The notes: a model not told the origin generated them from the letters alone. A stretch of DNA of 64,000 nt from Durusdinium trenchii (GCA_963970005.1 CAXAMN010008502.1:1-64000), one strand, 5' to 3'. Shown: positions 1-34,844, numbered from the stretch's first letter. A program made the numbers and translations.

Positions 1-2039
1 ACAGAACCAACGCCTGGACAGCCCTTCCACACTGTGGAGCACCGCGCGCAGCCGTGCTCCACACACCTCGGGCCACCGGCCATGCGGAAGACGGCACGGC
101 CGCCATGGACCCACGACCGGCCGTGCCGCTTCTTTCGAACGGGCCAAGACGTCTATACATGTTCACCCTGACCGTCCTCTATACATGTCATATACTATAT
201 GTTTTCTTGACCAACACAAGAAGCCCAATCTCTCCTCCTCGGCTCCGGAAAAATAAAAAACACACACACTTACATAAAGGCTCGCAAGAGCAGTATCAGT
301 TGTGACCTCCCAGTGCATCGGCCCTTTACGCTTACTGCAGTTTAGACCTTGGCTGGTGAACCGCAAGGTGGAGGAGTCCGCATCAACAGTATTGTTTAAC
401 ATGGGTGAAACATGGTTACAACTTTGCAGGTACAGGAATGTGCGTCCACATTCCCTTCCGGCTGAATCCCATAGCTTCGTTGGCATGGCTAGGGAAACAG
501 CTGCCATGCCCCCTGCTGCTGTACACGAACATTGACACAGCGATCGAATTAAGGGTAGTACCTGGGTAGAATCCTGAGTGTGGTCGAGCTCCTTGGAGAC
601 AGGAGTTGACACACACACACACACCAAAAGTTGGCCGTTCACACAGGGCCCGAGACGACTAGGACGGCGAAACATTTCGGCCGGCACCTCGCCCTGATTC
701 TGCGACCAGGAGGAGGAGAGCGTGTCCTGCAAAGCCGGAGACTATAGTAGTAGAGGTCAATTTGGGTGCGACCCTTTTCACCTCCTTAAGCAAGCAACGT
801 TGCCAGAACTGGAGTACAAACATAGCTTTGAAATGCTTTGAACATGTAAGCTATGTAAGGATTTTCTTGCGTATATGGTTGCGGTAACTAAAATCATATC
901 CTGTGGCTACACACATTTGGAAACGGCCAGTTTTCTAGTCCTAAGCCCTAAGCTTACAAACTAATTGCAATATATTGCAATGTCTAACTCAGATCCTGGA
1001 ATAGTGGGTTGCTTGGCACTGAAAACATGTCATCGGGTCTGCCACAGGATCCACAAAACCAGGATGCTAGGATGCTCGCTGGTCCTGCTCCATGCCGGAC
1101 TCAGCCTGTGGTCTACGGAAAAGGAGCGCACACAAAAAAACAAATGGAACGAGACAGTGAAACAGAATCGTAAACCAACAAAACAAAACCCAAGACTCGT
1201 CCGCTAATAGCCGCTAATACGTCTTCATAAGGTTGCTTGATATTGTTGGTATCCAGAAATTTGTTGCAACGCCGTCCAAACAACAAATAAATAATACATC
1301 CAAAGACATTTATTTCATCATTCCCACAGTAGAAACACAGGGCAATATTGCCGTTTGGAGGACTCCCGCGAAAACTGCCCCTTCTTTGCCTCTTTTAAGT
1401 TCTGCAACGGATTGCTGGCAGGAAAGCATCCTGTTGGTGCCCACTGAGCCTGCTGGCTCTGCTCTTCGTTGGAGCTCATAGGGAGTCCATGAAATGCAGA
1501 GATCGGGCCGCTTCGTAGGCCCAGCTGCTACGTCTCCCAGCTGCCTAGCTCCTCTCACAGGAAAATCTTGTCGCCTGGAGAACTCCAGGAGTGCAAAAGG
1601 AAACTCCGGGAGTGTCAATGAAAAACCCTCAGTGACGCAAATAGCTGGGGATGAATGATGAATGGTTGGCTTCTCATCCTTTGCAAGGCTGGCGTCGACG
1701 TCTCCTATTGATCATCTTCATCCATTGCAAGTTCTGAGTTCACCTGTGGGTCAAGGTACAAACTCCACCCAAATATCATCATGACCTCCCATGATGGATG
1801 CTGCGGGTAGCCTTTCCTTCCTCCTTCCCGGGTTCCTCCAATCCAACCAAGAGCTTAGCCATTGATGAAGAGCTTAGCCAAGCTGCGTTCGAAAGCGACC
1901 ATAGTTTGGACAAACACGCACAGTGACCAATCATGACATCGGCAGAGTTGCACTCGCACTGCCCATCCTCTAATTATACAGTAATTGTTTTTCAACTACA
2001 AGTTCCTGTTTCAATGTTCTTGTTCCATGTCCCTGTGAA
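1..2039. other. Downstream of ATP sulfurylase; no gene recognised
   Basis: About 2 kb past the ATP sulfurylase stop. A minus-strand stretch at 1310-1618 contains a protein-like run (GPTKRPDLCISWTPYELQRR, then NRMLSCQQSVAELKRG) that could be an exon of the next gene in the same direction, but no family is recognised. A short AC run lies near 610-630. No polyadenylation signal can be assigned; dinoflagellates lack a dependable AATAAA. Confidence 0.3.
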
Positions 2040-22341
<20,302 letters not shown>

Positions 22342-24900
22342 CTCAGGTCGGAGGGTTGGGGGTGGCTTCTGCAATGTTGGGTCTTAAAGAGTAAGCCCTG
22401 CCAGCCCCCTCCCTACCAAACAGTTGAGGAAGTGTGAGCAAAAGCAACTATCCTCGTCCTCGTCGTCGTCGAGGTAGACATAGAAGTAGTAGTACTTGTA
22501 GCAGCAGCAGTAGCAGCAGGAGTTAGGAGTTAGGTTTTGGTAGTTAGTGGTTTCGTGTTGGTAGTTCGCAGTAGCAGTAGGAGGATGGAGGAGGAGTAGC
22601 AGTAGTAGCAGCAGTAGTAGTAGTAGCAGCAGCAGTTGTTGTTGTGGTCGTCGTCATCGTCGTGGAACAATAGAACACAATGCTGATGACTTTTTCCGTC
22701 AAGGGCTCCAAGTGTGCACATGATCATTTCCGACCCCCTAAGCAATATGTACAATTCACTTGCCTAGGGCCTAGGCCTTGTGTACTCCCCTTGAAAAACT
22801 GATTGGAGTAATGACTTCAATGAGTTTAAACAGGGTTCTTGAATACGGCTTTGAGGTCAGAGTTCCAGGGATCAAGCAACACCTCAGAACAGGTGAAGCA
22901 AATTATCAGAAGAGGTGAAGCAATAACTGAACGATAGAAAACTAAATCAATCAACAAGCCCGATGTAGCTGTCTATTTTTCCGACTCCATAAACTATTGA
23001 GAGTGTAAGAATACTTTTTGAAACTTTTTACTATTCCCTACCACTTGACTATTTGGGATTTTTGTCGATCTAGGAGCAAATACCTGCATCATCTTGGACA
23101 TTCTTGGAGCTTGAGCAACACTGCTATAATATAGATTCCTAACTGGAAACCACTGGATGCACATTCCTTGACAATCGAGATTGAATACTTGCCCTCTCTT
23201 CTGAGAGGCTCACTATGTTTTACTGTAATAGCCTCCCTTCAGCTGCGTCAGCCGCAACAGCCAAATACGATCGAAACTGCACTGCAAGGAAGCAAACGTG
23301 GGCGAAAGGAGGAAACAAAACGTGCAAGCTTGGTCCAAGAACAGCCTTAAAGAAAAGCTAAGAGCTCTGCCAGACCTGCAAGGAAAACCAAAGGGCGAAA
23401 CGCCCCGAAAGGCGCCATGGTGTCTCTTGACTGCTGTAACGCTGCAGGATCAGCGAACGACCAAAAGGCGGTCCTCGAACATGACCAGACCACAGCAACA
23501 AAAAACAGCTGTTTTTCGTGCGTTTACAGTAATTCAAACGCAACAGTTTGAAGGCAAACACTTGCGATGGCACAATTGCTAGTCCCTTGGTCTACGTCAA
23601 CATGATCTTCAAAGCAAGTCGCAGAAGAACTTGCATGGAAGTACAAACTGATGAGCAATCGCACGAGCTGCCTGCCTTTCGCTTGATGCCATCCTTCAAC
23701 ATCCTAAAACCACGCCCCTTCAAACCACCTGTTATCCGCCCACTCTGTTCTCCGCCCGCAGGCCTCAGTGAAGAGGGCCCACTCCAATGCTTCATCTTCC
23801 TGAGACATGAAGAAGCACCGGGAGCCGAGGGAGCCCGTTCGCAACGTGGGCTGTTCTGTGGGCCTGTTCACGGTGGCTCGTTTCGGTGTGCGAAATGGGT
23901 GTTCGTTGGGGGTGTCGGAAGAGGTGCGAAGAGGTGCGAAGCAGGAGACAGCTGCTGTCGCATGAAGCCACAGGTCCACGCCGTGATGGTCCACGCCGTG
24001 GACTCGTTTTCCTCATGTTAGCCTCTTAGAAAAACGCCCAAGACAGGCAGGCCTTGCTGGTAAATCATGTTGTTGTCATTCTTCACCTTACTACAGTAAG
24101 TGTGTCACTCAATCCTCAGGTGTTTTTGGATTCCGTGGTCCACTATACTGAAACATTGATCTTTTAGTCAGGAACACTTTTGCTCTTCTTTGCTCTCCCT
24201 TCTCCGCGCTTTTCCGGCTTCTAAAACCGCCCGCCTCAGCACTCGAGATGTATGGCTGCGAATCCTCCAGGTCATGAGTCCGCCACCACCTGTCACAGGT
24301 GTTCCGACGCTGTCACGGTTCTCCAAAAAGAAGCTTCGATGCTTCGCGAAGCAATCCAGCTGTGGACTCCCTATGAATATCTTTGAACTAGCTCGATTCT
24401 TCTTGTCTTGGATCAATTGAAATCATTTGCGGCATCCATCCCTGCAAATAGAACCAGTCGCCCGAATACAAGGGACAACTTGGCAGCGGTTTCCGGCATA
24501 CCATACCCCGTTATTCACACGGGAGGAGACTCGATGATTTCTCCTGCTTCAATACCAGGCCCATGTCATTTCCAGGAGCATACAGTACATCAAACAAAAC
24601 ATACTTTTCAACTGAAAGCCAACAGGTCCCCACTCAAAACTCGAGCTCTTCGAGCCGAAAGCCTGAATAAATATCTCAAGCCCCACATCTGAATAGTCTA
24701 TAATGGATGTGCCTAAAAGGATTACACACCAATGTGCTAAAGTCATCACCATTTGCACCACCAATATCGCACCGTTCCACCGTTCGATCGAACCCAAAAC
24801 GGTGCGAGCTCCACAGATGGGCTGCAGCAGTTGTGATGCGATCCTCGGGGAGTCGATGGGATGGAAAGGGAAGGACCTGGTGCATTGGGAGTTCGCATGG
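22342..24900. other. Upstream of ATP sulfurylase; triplet repeat and exon-like fragments
   Basis: Should contain the missing first exon(s) of ATP sulfurylase, which I could not find. It holds a TAG/CAG-type triplet tract at about 22455-22660. A minus-strand run at about 23704-23835 (SQEDEALEWALFTEACGRR) reads like protein without a recognised family. Otherwise nothing recognised. Confidence 0.3.
22455..22660. repeat. TAG/CAG/GTC triplet microsatellite
   Basis: Interrupted runs of GTAGTA, CAGCAG and GTCGTC, beginning with a CTCGTCCTCGTCGTCGTC block. A similar, shorter tract lies at 62955-63028. Confidence 0.85.
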
Positions 24901-24923
24901 CTTTAAGAAAAAGACTGTAAAGA

Positions 24924-25028
24924 CCCTAATAGCGATGGCCTCCAACCTAACGGATGGCCTCCAACCTAATAGCGATGGCCTCCAACCTAGTAGCGATGGC
25001 CTAACTAATAGCGATGGCCTCCAACCTA
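24924..25028. repeat. Short tandem repeat, about 24-bp unit
   Basis: Four to five copies of a unit like TAGCGATGGCCTCCAACC with small deletions. The core TAGCGATG recurs at other places in the window (18786-18842, 29750-29822, 44803-44852). Confidence 0.85.
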
Positions 25029-25540
25029 TGAACGAAACCTGGGAAATCTCGTGAATCAAGGCACTGGAGCACCATGGAGCACTCTCGTGTGTCTTGAATG
25101 ATGCTCAATTCAGCATTCACATCAAGGAACACTAGGCAGGGAACATGGAGACCCCCTACGATGCCAACATGCGCGGCCAGTGGGACCCCCAAAAATCCCT
25201 CAACCCCCCTGCGATTCGACATGCACGCACATGCATAGAAACATCGATTGTTTAACACCAGCTTCCAAACATGTTCCAAGTCACCGTTTTTGGATCGACC
25301 TGAGTCAACACCCTCAGAATGAGCAGTTGGCAGGGTAGCACTCGGCATCACTCGGCGTTGGCATTCTGAGGCGGCGCACGATCTTGTGCAGCTCCCGTGG
25401 GGGTCGCATGTAGCTGAAGACCTCAGCAAGGATTCAAGGAAGGGAAAGAGGGGCTCGGAAGGACGACATATACATCATTCTTTACATAAAATATTCTAAA
25501 ATAGAACGTTGCACCAATAAAAGAAGCTAATCTGTAACTT

Positions 25541-25615
25541 AGGTCTCGAACCTGGTATCTTTGTTTGGAAGCAGGCTAAGCAGGCCGGCCAAGGTCTCTA
25601 CCCACGACTCCGGGG
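25541..25615 (-). other. tRNA-like fragment (possible tRNA-derived SINE head)
   Basis: The minus strand reads GTGGGTAGAGACC (box A-like), then about 30 nt later GGTTCGAGACC (box B-like). No convincing acceptor or anticodon stems can be drawn, so a decayed tRNA-derived SINE is likelier than a working tRNA. Confidence 0.25.
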
Positions 25616-28600
25616 ACACTCAGCTGATTGCGGCTAATTCATGGAAATTGCCGGGCATTGTACTTCAATAACTCCGAGAGGGAGATTCCCGTGAGGAAAA
25701 ATCAACTGCAGGCAGCTGTGGGAGTTCTTCCTGTCAGATTCCCCCTGAAAAATATCAACGCTTAAAGGAAGTGGAAACATGTGGACACTACCTGTTTGCG
25801 TTTGGGAACATGTGCTTTAATTACCAGCTATGGTCCCCTTTTTCAGCTTGGGTCGCTGTACTTCCCGCCGGTCCCCTTTCCTCAGCATCTGGCTTTCCGC
25901 AAAGCGCCCACCACACCCGTACCGGCCAAATCCTCGGTCCGTGGAGCCGTCGAGAGCTCATGACCGACCATGCCATCAAGAGCAATGCGGTGACTCCGCA
26001 AAGCGAAGTGCCCAAACAAAACACATGAAAACACGCAATTCATCTTACTTCACCCCTCGATCTTTCGCAACTGTGATCTAACATCAGCAAACGGCCTTGC
26101 ACACTTCACCGCCGACTCAATGGACATGGCTAGGAGGCTGACACCAGCGTTCTCGTCGCTTCGCCGAGGACGTCACGACGACTTCTTGGCTCGGCCGGAC
26201 GTCTTGGAGCCCGGCCATGGTATGGACAAAGGCCAAGCGAAGCGTTTGCGCCAAGGAGAAGTCCTGGTGACGTCGCGGCGTCTCTTGAGGTCTAAATGCC
26301 CTAGCTCTGTGAATATTAAGAACGATCACTTGGTTTGTCACCAAGAGAATGACAAGTACACTGAGTACCAGAAGTGCTCGTCTCTCTGTGACTCATGTAG
26401 GACAGCTCTGGTACTCCGGTGCATCCCCTTTTTTGTATCTAACCTGCATATGAGCCATAATCAAACATCTAATTAGTGTGTGTTTTTCACATGGTTTTCC
26501 CCAGAGAAGCAAGCAGCTTTTTTTGCTTCAGGCCCCTGGCTTACGAGACCAAATCCGCTCCCTCTCTGAATGGCCTCACCCATGAAGGCGCCCAATTCGG
26601 AGGGATCCACCTGCGATGAAAGATCGAGGGCGGTGAGAGGATCTGGGCGGTGAGAGGATCTTCACAGCTTGGTTCCAAGATCGTTCCCTTTTCCCCCAAC
26701 AACTGGGCTTTGCAAGGACTTGCATGTCCCGAGTAAAACGCCTTGTGCTCAATGAGGAAGGCGCTCAAGTCTGTTGGATGGTCATGAACCACACCTGGCA
26801 CTCCAAACATGGGTTGCTTGATGCCATGTCAGGGCAACACAGACTTCATAGTTTGGTTGGTGCAAAGGCCAAAGACCACAGCAACGGTACTGGTGCCAAC
26901 AAATCCGAACTGTAACTCTATGACAACCTACTACCTACCAAATATGACTATATATATATATATCTACCAGTAGGTTCGCAGTTCGCATGGAGTCAGTCCA
27001 GGCCGCCATTTTGTGCCACACACCTTTCATGCGGCCCGACGAGCGGCGGCGTGCGCTGCACGACATCTGACAGGTCACAGAAAAAGACAGCAATTTAAAA
27101 GAGTGGGGTGACGACGGCTTTCCCCAGGACTTTGCAGAATTGTTCACAAGGACTTCCTTGTGTACTAGCAATTGCCTCGCAACTTGCGGCCTTCGTATTT
27201 ACAGAAGCAAACAGAAGCGCAAACAAATAGGAACATATTGCTCTGAAAAGGATTGGTTGCAGGACTGCAGGACCTCCAAACTTTCTCAACCTGTCAATGG
27301 GCAGCCAGAGTAATGTACAACGCCACGGAGTTTGTGCTCCATTCAGAACCTCACACCCGCAGAATTCCCAAGCAGCTCCCTTGCCCATTCTTTGGCTGAA
27401 AGCCACTAGGCTTTGCGATGTGCAAAGGAAACCCAACAAGGATTTGATACCACAACGGGTATTCATTGTGATCATTCTGGCTGGTTTCCAAGTCTAGCTC
27501 ATAGAATACAATGATATGACTCATTCACAAAAGTTTGAATGCTGTGTAAGCTGCATGGGTCGTTTGCAAACACAGGGAAACTGTATTGCTTCCCGCAGTT
27601 TCCATTCTATTCAAACTGTTACTTCACACATAGTTACAGTACACAGTTCTTGCATATTTACGCGGTGGAACCTGCCAGTCCAATTTCAATCATACTCACC
27701 CCGTTGGAAAGCTACTGTTGAAACAAACAAGACTTGGTCGGGTTTCCTTACCCATTCAATACTAATGCGCAACGCGCTTGCAGCGCGTGATTCAGCGTGT
27801 GCCTCAGGACATGGCGAAAAGCTACGACCCCAACTTAGGCAAGCTGGGAATGTTGGTCTGATTGACACCCTCAATTACTCTGGAGTTATAGGCAGGGACA
27901 AAGCCATGGAGTGGTAGTATGCTTTCTATCTAGCCACCAAGCAATGCAATGGCAAAACAAGTCAAACATCTCACAGCCATTTCACAGCCACACTCGGATA
28001 GGCTGCCTCTCCGCAGGCACCGGGTGAAAAACCGCTTCCGTGCATTAAAACCGACTCGTTCGATCCATCGCTTTCTGGTGCCATTGTTTCGAACGCCTGA
28101 GGCTGGGACACGTCAAATGCTACTGCTGTCACTGTTGGCACTTTGAACCTGTCGCGTCGTTGCAAATGGGAGGAACCGGACCCCGAATGGCCCGAATCAC
28201 AATGATGTGCCTGGGCCTCCGTGCCCAAGGAACACTTTTGGCTCTGAGGCGAAAACGTACCATGAAGAGGAATCAAAAGGGAGAAACTACAAGGATGGGG
28301 AACACTCTTTGAGCTTTCATTCTCTTGGAATGCTGTGGTGTGCATTGGCTTGGGCCAATCTTGGTCGATATGTTGGACTCACCAATGGCATTGAATCCTT
28401 AAGAACCCGGTACTGAGCATTTTTGATGGTTATTCACACCCAAAGAAACTCTTCAACGCACCAGTTTCGGCTTGGACACCCGATGGACCATCTGGGGACC
28501 GTGTCCAAAAACCCTGCGAAAGAAGGCCTCCAGTCTCTCCACGCGGCCTGCAGGCACAAAGCACAAGAATGCTCCCAAGTACCCTTCCAGGGGCACAAAT

Positions 28601-31589
28601 CATGGTTGCGTGGCCCCTTCCATCACTTGGGTCATTGGCCAAAGGCCAAACGCACAGTTCATGTGCCTTGGAGGTCTGTAGCATTTGCAATGTTTCTTGA
28701 TCCACCTGCAATTCCAAGAATCTCCGGCCTGAAGCTAGCGAATCCCCCGAGCTGCCCGAGCTGGCAGAGACCACATCTGACAGCGGAGTGACCCGAAGCG
28801 CCAACCGTCGACATGTCATGTGGAGCCGGGCCATTTTAGATCATTTCAACTGGGCGCATGTGCTTCAAGGATTCAGGCTTTGGAAATCGGAAACTATGGA
28901 AAGGTCCCAACGCTGTTCCACCTACAAAGATTGTCCTGAAGAAATCTTCTCATGGAATCCAAAGAACCAGCAAGCCTTAAAACAAATGCAAGTGGCCCCA
29001 ACAGCTGTTTGGTTGCACCCGAGCATAATGAGCTAGCAAAGTCCTTACCCACAATGCTTCATGGATTCATGTATATAACTCTATATATATATAATATTAT
29101 ATAATTAATATGTCTATTCTGCTGTTGCCCCTACCAACCGAAGAACCGTTTGGTTACGAGCAGCTTAGTAGCGAACTCCATTCCAATCTACGCACATCTC
29201 TCTCTCTATATATGACATATATATGTATATAAATGAACTTGCAAATTCTCTTGATTACCAGCTCTGGGGCTCTGGGTGTGTCCACCCAAATGGAATCAAA
29301 GGGGTCTGGTTGCCTCGCTTACCCCACCCGGCTTGCCCCACCCCCAATGGCATTCCCCGAATGCCTAGGTCTTCCACCGTGTTCGGCGATGGCCTGGGTG
29401 AAGCGGAACGGAACATCCGTCGTGGGCCGGTCGTTGCCGCAAAATCCGGCGAAGCACCGCCATGGGCTGATTCAATCGATTCAATCGATGCTTACGGGAA
29501 AATCTGCAGGAAACCCTTGCTTTCATCCCCAAAACTATGGCTTTCCTGTAGATTGTCCCCTAAACCAATTCAATTCTGGGATTCAACCGCACATGGCCAT
29601 TCCTAGACCCACTACTAGACCGTACAGCCCTGATGTGCTTGCTTAGGGTGCCCCAAAAAACAGTCGGCTGTGTGAAGGTTGCTCGATCATTCCTTGGACA
29701 ATGGAGACTGTTGGAGTCTGGATGACTGTTGGAGTCTGGAAGGTGGCTTCTAGTTACTAGATGTTACTAGTAGCTTCTTGTTCCTAGTAAGGCCAGGAGC
29801 CCCTAGTAGCATTAGTAGCGTCCGATCGCTCCGTTCGTAGCCCTTCTCCGCGTGCCGCCTCAGGGCAGAAGGCGACTCCGCGAGGTGGGCAGCAGCTTTG
29901 TCTGCTCTCTGGGGACTTGGAGCTTGGCCTGTCCGGAATTGCAAAAGGCGCCATGGAGGGCCCTAGAAATCCACCGCCAGCTGGACGCATCAGCGATCAA
30001 CGAAAAGCACGCGGATGCAGCATCCGCCACGGATACCGCCACGGATACCCTTTTCTGGCAGGAAGATGATGGAACATGGATGCTACTTTAGACCAATCTC
30101 CTGCCAGGCATGACAACTGCTGTACCGTCTCCATGGACGGGACGGCACACGCCATCGATGGCACTCTGAAAAGGCCTCCGTCCTCTCCACTGGAGTCGCC
30201 CAACGAGAAAGGACCTGGCACAGGTAGGTCCAAGCGATACTTGTTGATTCCCAAGTCTTGACTCATCAATTGAATTGTCTCCAAAAGACGCTTGGAACAG
30301 TGAATCTCGGGAAATGTGTATGGGTGTATTGGGACTCAGTTTTCATCTCTTTGAGGATTTGAGGACCTCTATACACAAGGATTGCTCATACATTTAACTA
30401 ACTGCAGTACCAAAGAGTCCACGCGCGCACCACGTGGGCGTCCCATGCCCACCTGGCTGGGAGAATGGCCTCCCGCCCTGAAGTGACGCGGCCAAAATGA
30501 GGTGGAGCGTTGCCAAGCACAAGTAGTGCAACCAAAGATAAAATCATTCGATGGCTAGCAGCGGCTAGCAGCCAAGAATTTCTAGATTGGATCCTTGGAC
30601 ATGTTGGACACAGAATGGATGTGTCCAAAGAACATGAATTTCTCATCAAAGAACCGATAGATCATGCAACCCATCAAAATCTCACCATCCTCCCCAAGTT
30701 CAGCCGGTCAGTAAGAGGTCTTCAAGAAGCTCTCACGGGGGATGTTGCCCACCCGTCAACCCACGGCCGTTCGTTCCCCAGGCACCGGTGTAGCCTTGTT
30801 GCTCTGGTCCGGCACCGGCGTCGCACCCAGCGGTCGTTGGTCGGCCTCGCAGACCCGATGTCTCGCCCGAATCGTCCACGGATCGGGTCGCCTCTGGCTG
30901 TGCGAACGGCCATCTGAAGGGCATCCCATCGGCATGTCAGGGGGTTCAATTTTCACCCATTTTCAATACTGTAGTTGGGAAGTTGAGATCTGAAAGCAGC
31001 TCCCTTTGAAGGTGACACCCAGTCCTCCACCCGGACGTCGCCCGTCCAGCGCCAAAACCCGCCCTCCGCACCAGCCTCGCTCTCGCTCCCTGGGCGGCTC
31101 CGATCGATTGGGCCCGAATGAGAAGAGGCCAATCCCACACCAATGAGAACAGGTGCCCCATGGTGCCCCCAAAAAGTCGAAACCAAAGTCACTTTGACAT
31201 ACACATGAGCATGGGGTCGAGCCCAGAGTCTGACTCCCCACTGTTTTTTGCTGCGAATTCTTGAGACCCCCCGACAGAATCCATAAAATCTTGTGCCTCA
31301 AAAGGGTCGAGCCCAGAGTGTGTGACGCTCGTCCTGAGCAAAAAACGACCCCCCCCATTCATGACGCTCCGTCCGACGCTCCGTCCGACGCTCCGTCCGA
31401 CCCTCCGACGCTCCCGGCAGCGTCCGAGTCGCATCTGGCCGAGCCACCCGAGTCGCTGCCCAGGATCGCCGCCGCCGCGGCGGCCGAACGCCAGGCGGTG
31501 AGGGTCTGGCGGAGGAGCGTGGACGAGGTGGCTTGAGCGCGCGCCTCGGACGGGAAATCCGATGCGCGCGGGAATGGCCGTTGCAGTAA

Positions 31590-32000
31590 AGGTGAACACA
31601 TATCTAACATAGGGATTCCATAGTAATTCATATCGTCAATTCATATAACCAATAGTTTTCATCATAACATTTCATAATAACATCACATAGTTTCGTTGCA
31701 ACATATGACCTCATTCTTTGTCATCATGTTGCATCATCAAAACCATCAATATCAAAACATTGTATAACACCATTGATTGTAGCAATTAACATCTAATCCT
31801 GGAAATATCTTATTCCTAAAGTCAACCTGCTTATAATGTCATATCACACAATTTCCAGAAATAATTATTTACATTTTTTTATATCATTATGTTTGTTAAA
31901 TCAAATATAAGTCATACATCTAATATATAATCATTTATTTGAATTATGGTGTTGAAGGTTTGAACCTGTGTATTTCCATAGGTTGCAACTTCTTATGATA
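31590..32000. other. AT-rich island
   Basis: About 400 bp clearly richer in A+T than both flanks, with repeated CAT/ATC and ATAACATC words, bordered on the left by very GC-rich sequence (31360-31570). No open frame. Confidence 0.7.
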
Positions 32001-34844
32001 TGATTTTCTAATATGTTGCTTTCATTGTGAAGCAGGCATACCATTCTTACATTTGCGACAATCATACATTGCCGCTTGAACAGGGCTTCAAGTGTTTGAA
32101 GCATGACCTTTCGCCCCAAGGACTTCGTTCCAGAACTTTCACAAGACATCGAACCAACAGCGCGTCCCTAAAGGCTCTCACACATTCTCCTTCAAGGACC
32201 ACTACAGTCAGTCCGCCACCCTCCATGGCTTGCGAACTGAGCGTCGGCCATTGCTTCCACCGCCTTCGTCCCGCCGCCGCGGAGCGGCACCGCGATGGGC
32301 GGTGCGACGGGGGCGGTTGCTGCGACGGGCTCCTCCTCCAGACTCGCAGTGGTCTCCAAGTAGGTGCTTTCATCCGGCCTCATGTGGATGGTGAAGCTAG
32401 ATCAAGAATATCCTCATACAGCAAGAGATGGAGGGATGAAGTAGTATTTGAAGATGGAGGGGGAAAGGGGGTGGGTCATGGCTGGCATGAGGTTTCGGAG
32501 AAGTAGCATCAAACCCTAAAGGTAAGTCTTATATTATGTGGCAATGGATACTGATTTGATGTTTTATGGCGGGCGCAAACAGCAGGGTCATTCATTGTGC
32601 AGGGCTGTCCTCCTCCACGTGGAAATGGGTGCGGTTTTCTTTGGAGATTTGTTTTCGTGTTTGGGGATTCTTTTGTGCGGTCGTGGTTTCTCTATAGGTC
32701 CTTCAGTGAAACTGAAAAAGCTATATAGCCGTTCCCAGAATGAAAGAGTGTTGTTCATATGATGCACTTGGGTTGTTGCTTGAGGTGAACTAAAACACAA
32801 CCACCAGTGGAGAAGAAAACACAGAGTGGGAAAAACATACAAAGCCAGAAAAGCAAGCGTAACACAACACTAACTCAAGGATTGAAAACAAACTTACCAA
32901 AAGTGAAAGCAACAAAGACCATAGAAAGAACACAGCCATTACGATAGGGAATCAGCACGCCGCAAAAAGACTTGAGGCCGGGGGTTGGTGACGAAAGCTA
33001 GCTGGGCCGGGGTCAAGAGGTGTGGGTGACACGGTCACTCGAGAGGAAATGCGTCTGGACGCGAACCCGAGGCGGTGGATGCAGCTGTCGTGAACAGCGA
33101 AGCATCAATCGTATGGGTATAAAAAACAGGTTGAAAGTGTGCCGTGTGGCACGTGGTATGCATCCGGCGGATGGATAGGGACAAAGTCTCTACCCGATGT
33201 ATACGGGCGAGGAAATGCCTCGTTCCGTACGGAAACGGCCGCATCCTTTTTCTGCAGCGCAGTAGACCGTGGTCGGTGGTGATGGGTAGAGCCTGCGGCA
33301 GGAAAAAACATCCGAAAAATATGCAGCAAAAGTTCAATTGCTACTGCAAGGTGTTTTAGTGTGTGCGGCTGGAGGTCTACGCAGGACCGCCGAAACGGAA
33401 AAAACAACAACTGCGGACGGAGGTCTAAAAAGGAACGACACCGCGAAACCCGCGCCAGATCGGTGCACATGTGCGTGGAAGGGCCGACAGGGGTCAAGGA
33501 CGTCAAAGGCGCCTGCGGAGCCAGCGGCAGAAGCAGCATCGGTGCAAGTAGTGGCATGTAGTAAGTGAAATATGGCATCGAGGTGTCTACAAGGAATCTG
33601 AAAGGATATGTGCAGAGCGGCGTGCGCGACGGGTACATGGTGGCATCTATGCAGACACTTACATGTGGCGCAGGATCTAATGCTCGCTGTCCTGGAACAC
33701 GAAAAAACTGCACTCATACGTATAGAGCACGACGGACAGCGGTGCAGGCAGCATGCAAGCAAGTTTCAACGACCGGGTGCACTGCAGCGATGTCGGACGC
33801 GAGGCTGTGCGGATCCTGCGTGGGCGGCGATATATGCGAGCGCAGGGCGGCTGCTGGAGCAAAAGGCCGGCGAAAGGATAAGACGGAACGCGAAACAGGA
33901 AGGTCGAGACGAGGAAAAAAAGATGGGCCGGCCTGCAAGGGAGCGTGCGCAGCAGCAGCGGGGCCTGCGGGGGGGAGGAGGGTTGGAAGTGGAGCGCGTT
34001 GGGGGTCTGGTGGAAAGCACAAGAACGGAGGCAGGTGATGCGGACGTGCGGCAGGTGAGCAAAAGTAGTCTGAAGAGGAGCGAGAAAGAAGAGCGCGGAA
34101 GACGGGCAGGATCACGTAGGAGCTGTGCGCGATCACGACGATTCGATGCCATCAGCGAAGATGCCGCGAAGCGTGGCGCCGTGGGGATCAGCGAGAGCAT
34201 TGTCCACGTACGGCTCATAGTATGTGCCTGACACTGATGGCATGCAGCAGGTTGAGGTCTGTCTCGTCCTGCAGCCGGAGCGGGTGGGTGCGGCGTACGT
34301 ACCCGGAGCCGGCGTCCGAGGCAGAGACCTGGAGCTCGTCCATGAGAGGCCGGAGTCCAAAATTGTTGCCCTCCAGCGTCAAGATCATGTCCCCGTCTGA
34401 GCTGGGACGACAATGCAAAGCGAGGTGGCCGCACGAATGTGGCGGTGGCGCGCGCCACAGGGCCACGCTGGGGTTGGTCGAGCCTGCGTGGCGAAGGCTC
34501 CAGGCATGCTGCGGGAGCGCGGTGAGGTCAAGCAGGCCCGGGGGGCTCCAAAGGTTGACGATGAGGTTGCGGAGGTTCGGTGTCCGGAGCAGGAGCCAAG
34601 CCACATAATATGCAAAAATTGTAAGGCGGCCACGGGCCCTTCATTGCCCCTCCGGTGTAGAGCGCCTTGCCCCAAGGCGGAGCAGTGTCGAAGGAGAACG
34701 ACAACTGCATGTACTCTGCCTGCGGAGGGAAAGCGCAAGACAGGAAAGAAAAGCAAGGAGAAGGGGAGGAAGGAAACAGAGTGCAGCCAAGGCACGAGGC
34801 CATGCAACGACGTGGGTGTTGATGGGTCTTGAACATTGACGCAA

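Larger units (their letters stand above)
25030..33000. other. Intergenic/intronic stretch, no gene recognised
   Basis: GC-rich islands alternate with AT-rich sequence, as exons and introns do in the recognised genes, but no conserved domain could be read. Minus-strand runs that look like protein: 26117-26300 (DFSLAQTLRLAFVHTMAG), 28430-28834 (RRFLELQVDQETLQML), 29997-30284 (MSQDLGINKYRLDLP). AT microsatellites lie at 26945-26965 and 29075-29235. A 12-bp GACGCTCCGTCC tandem lies at 31363-31413. Confidence 0.35.
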
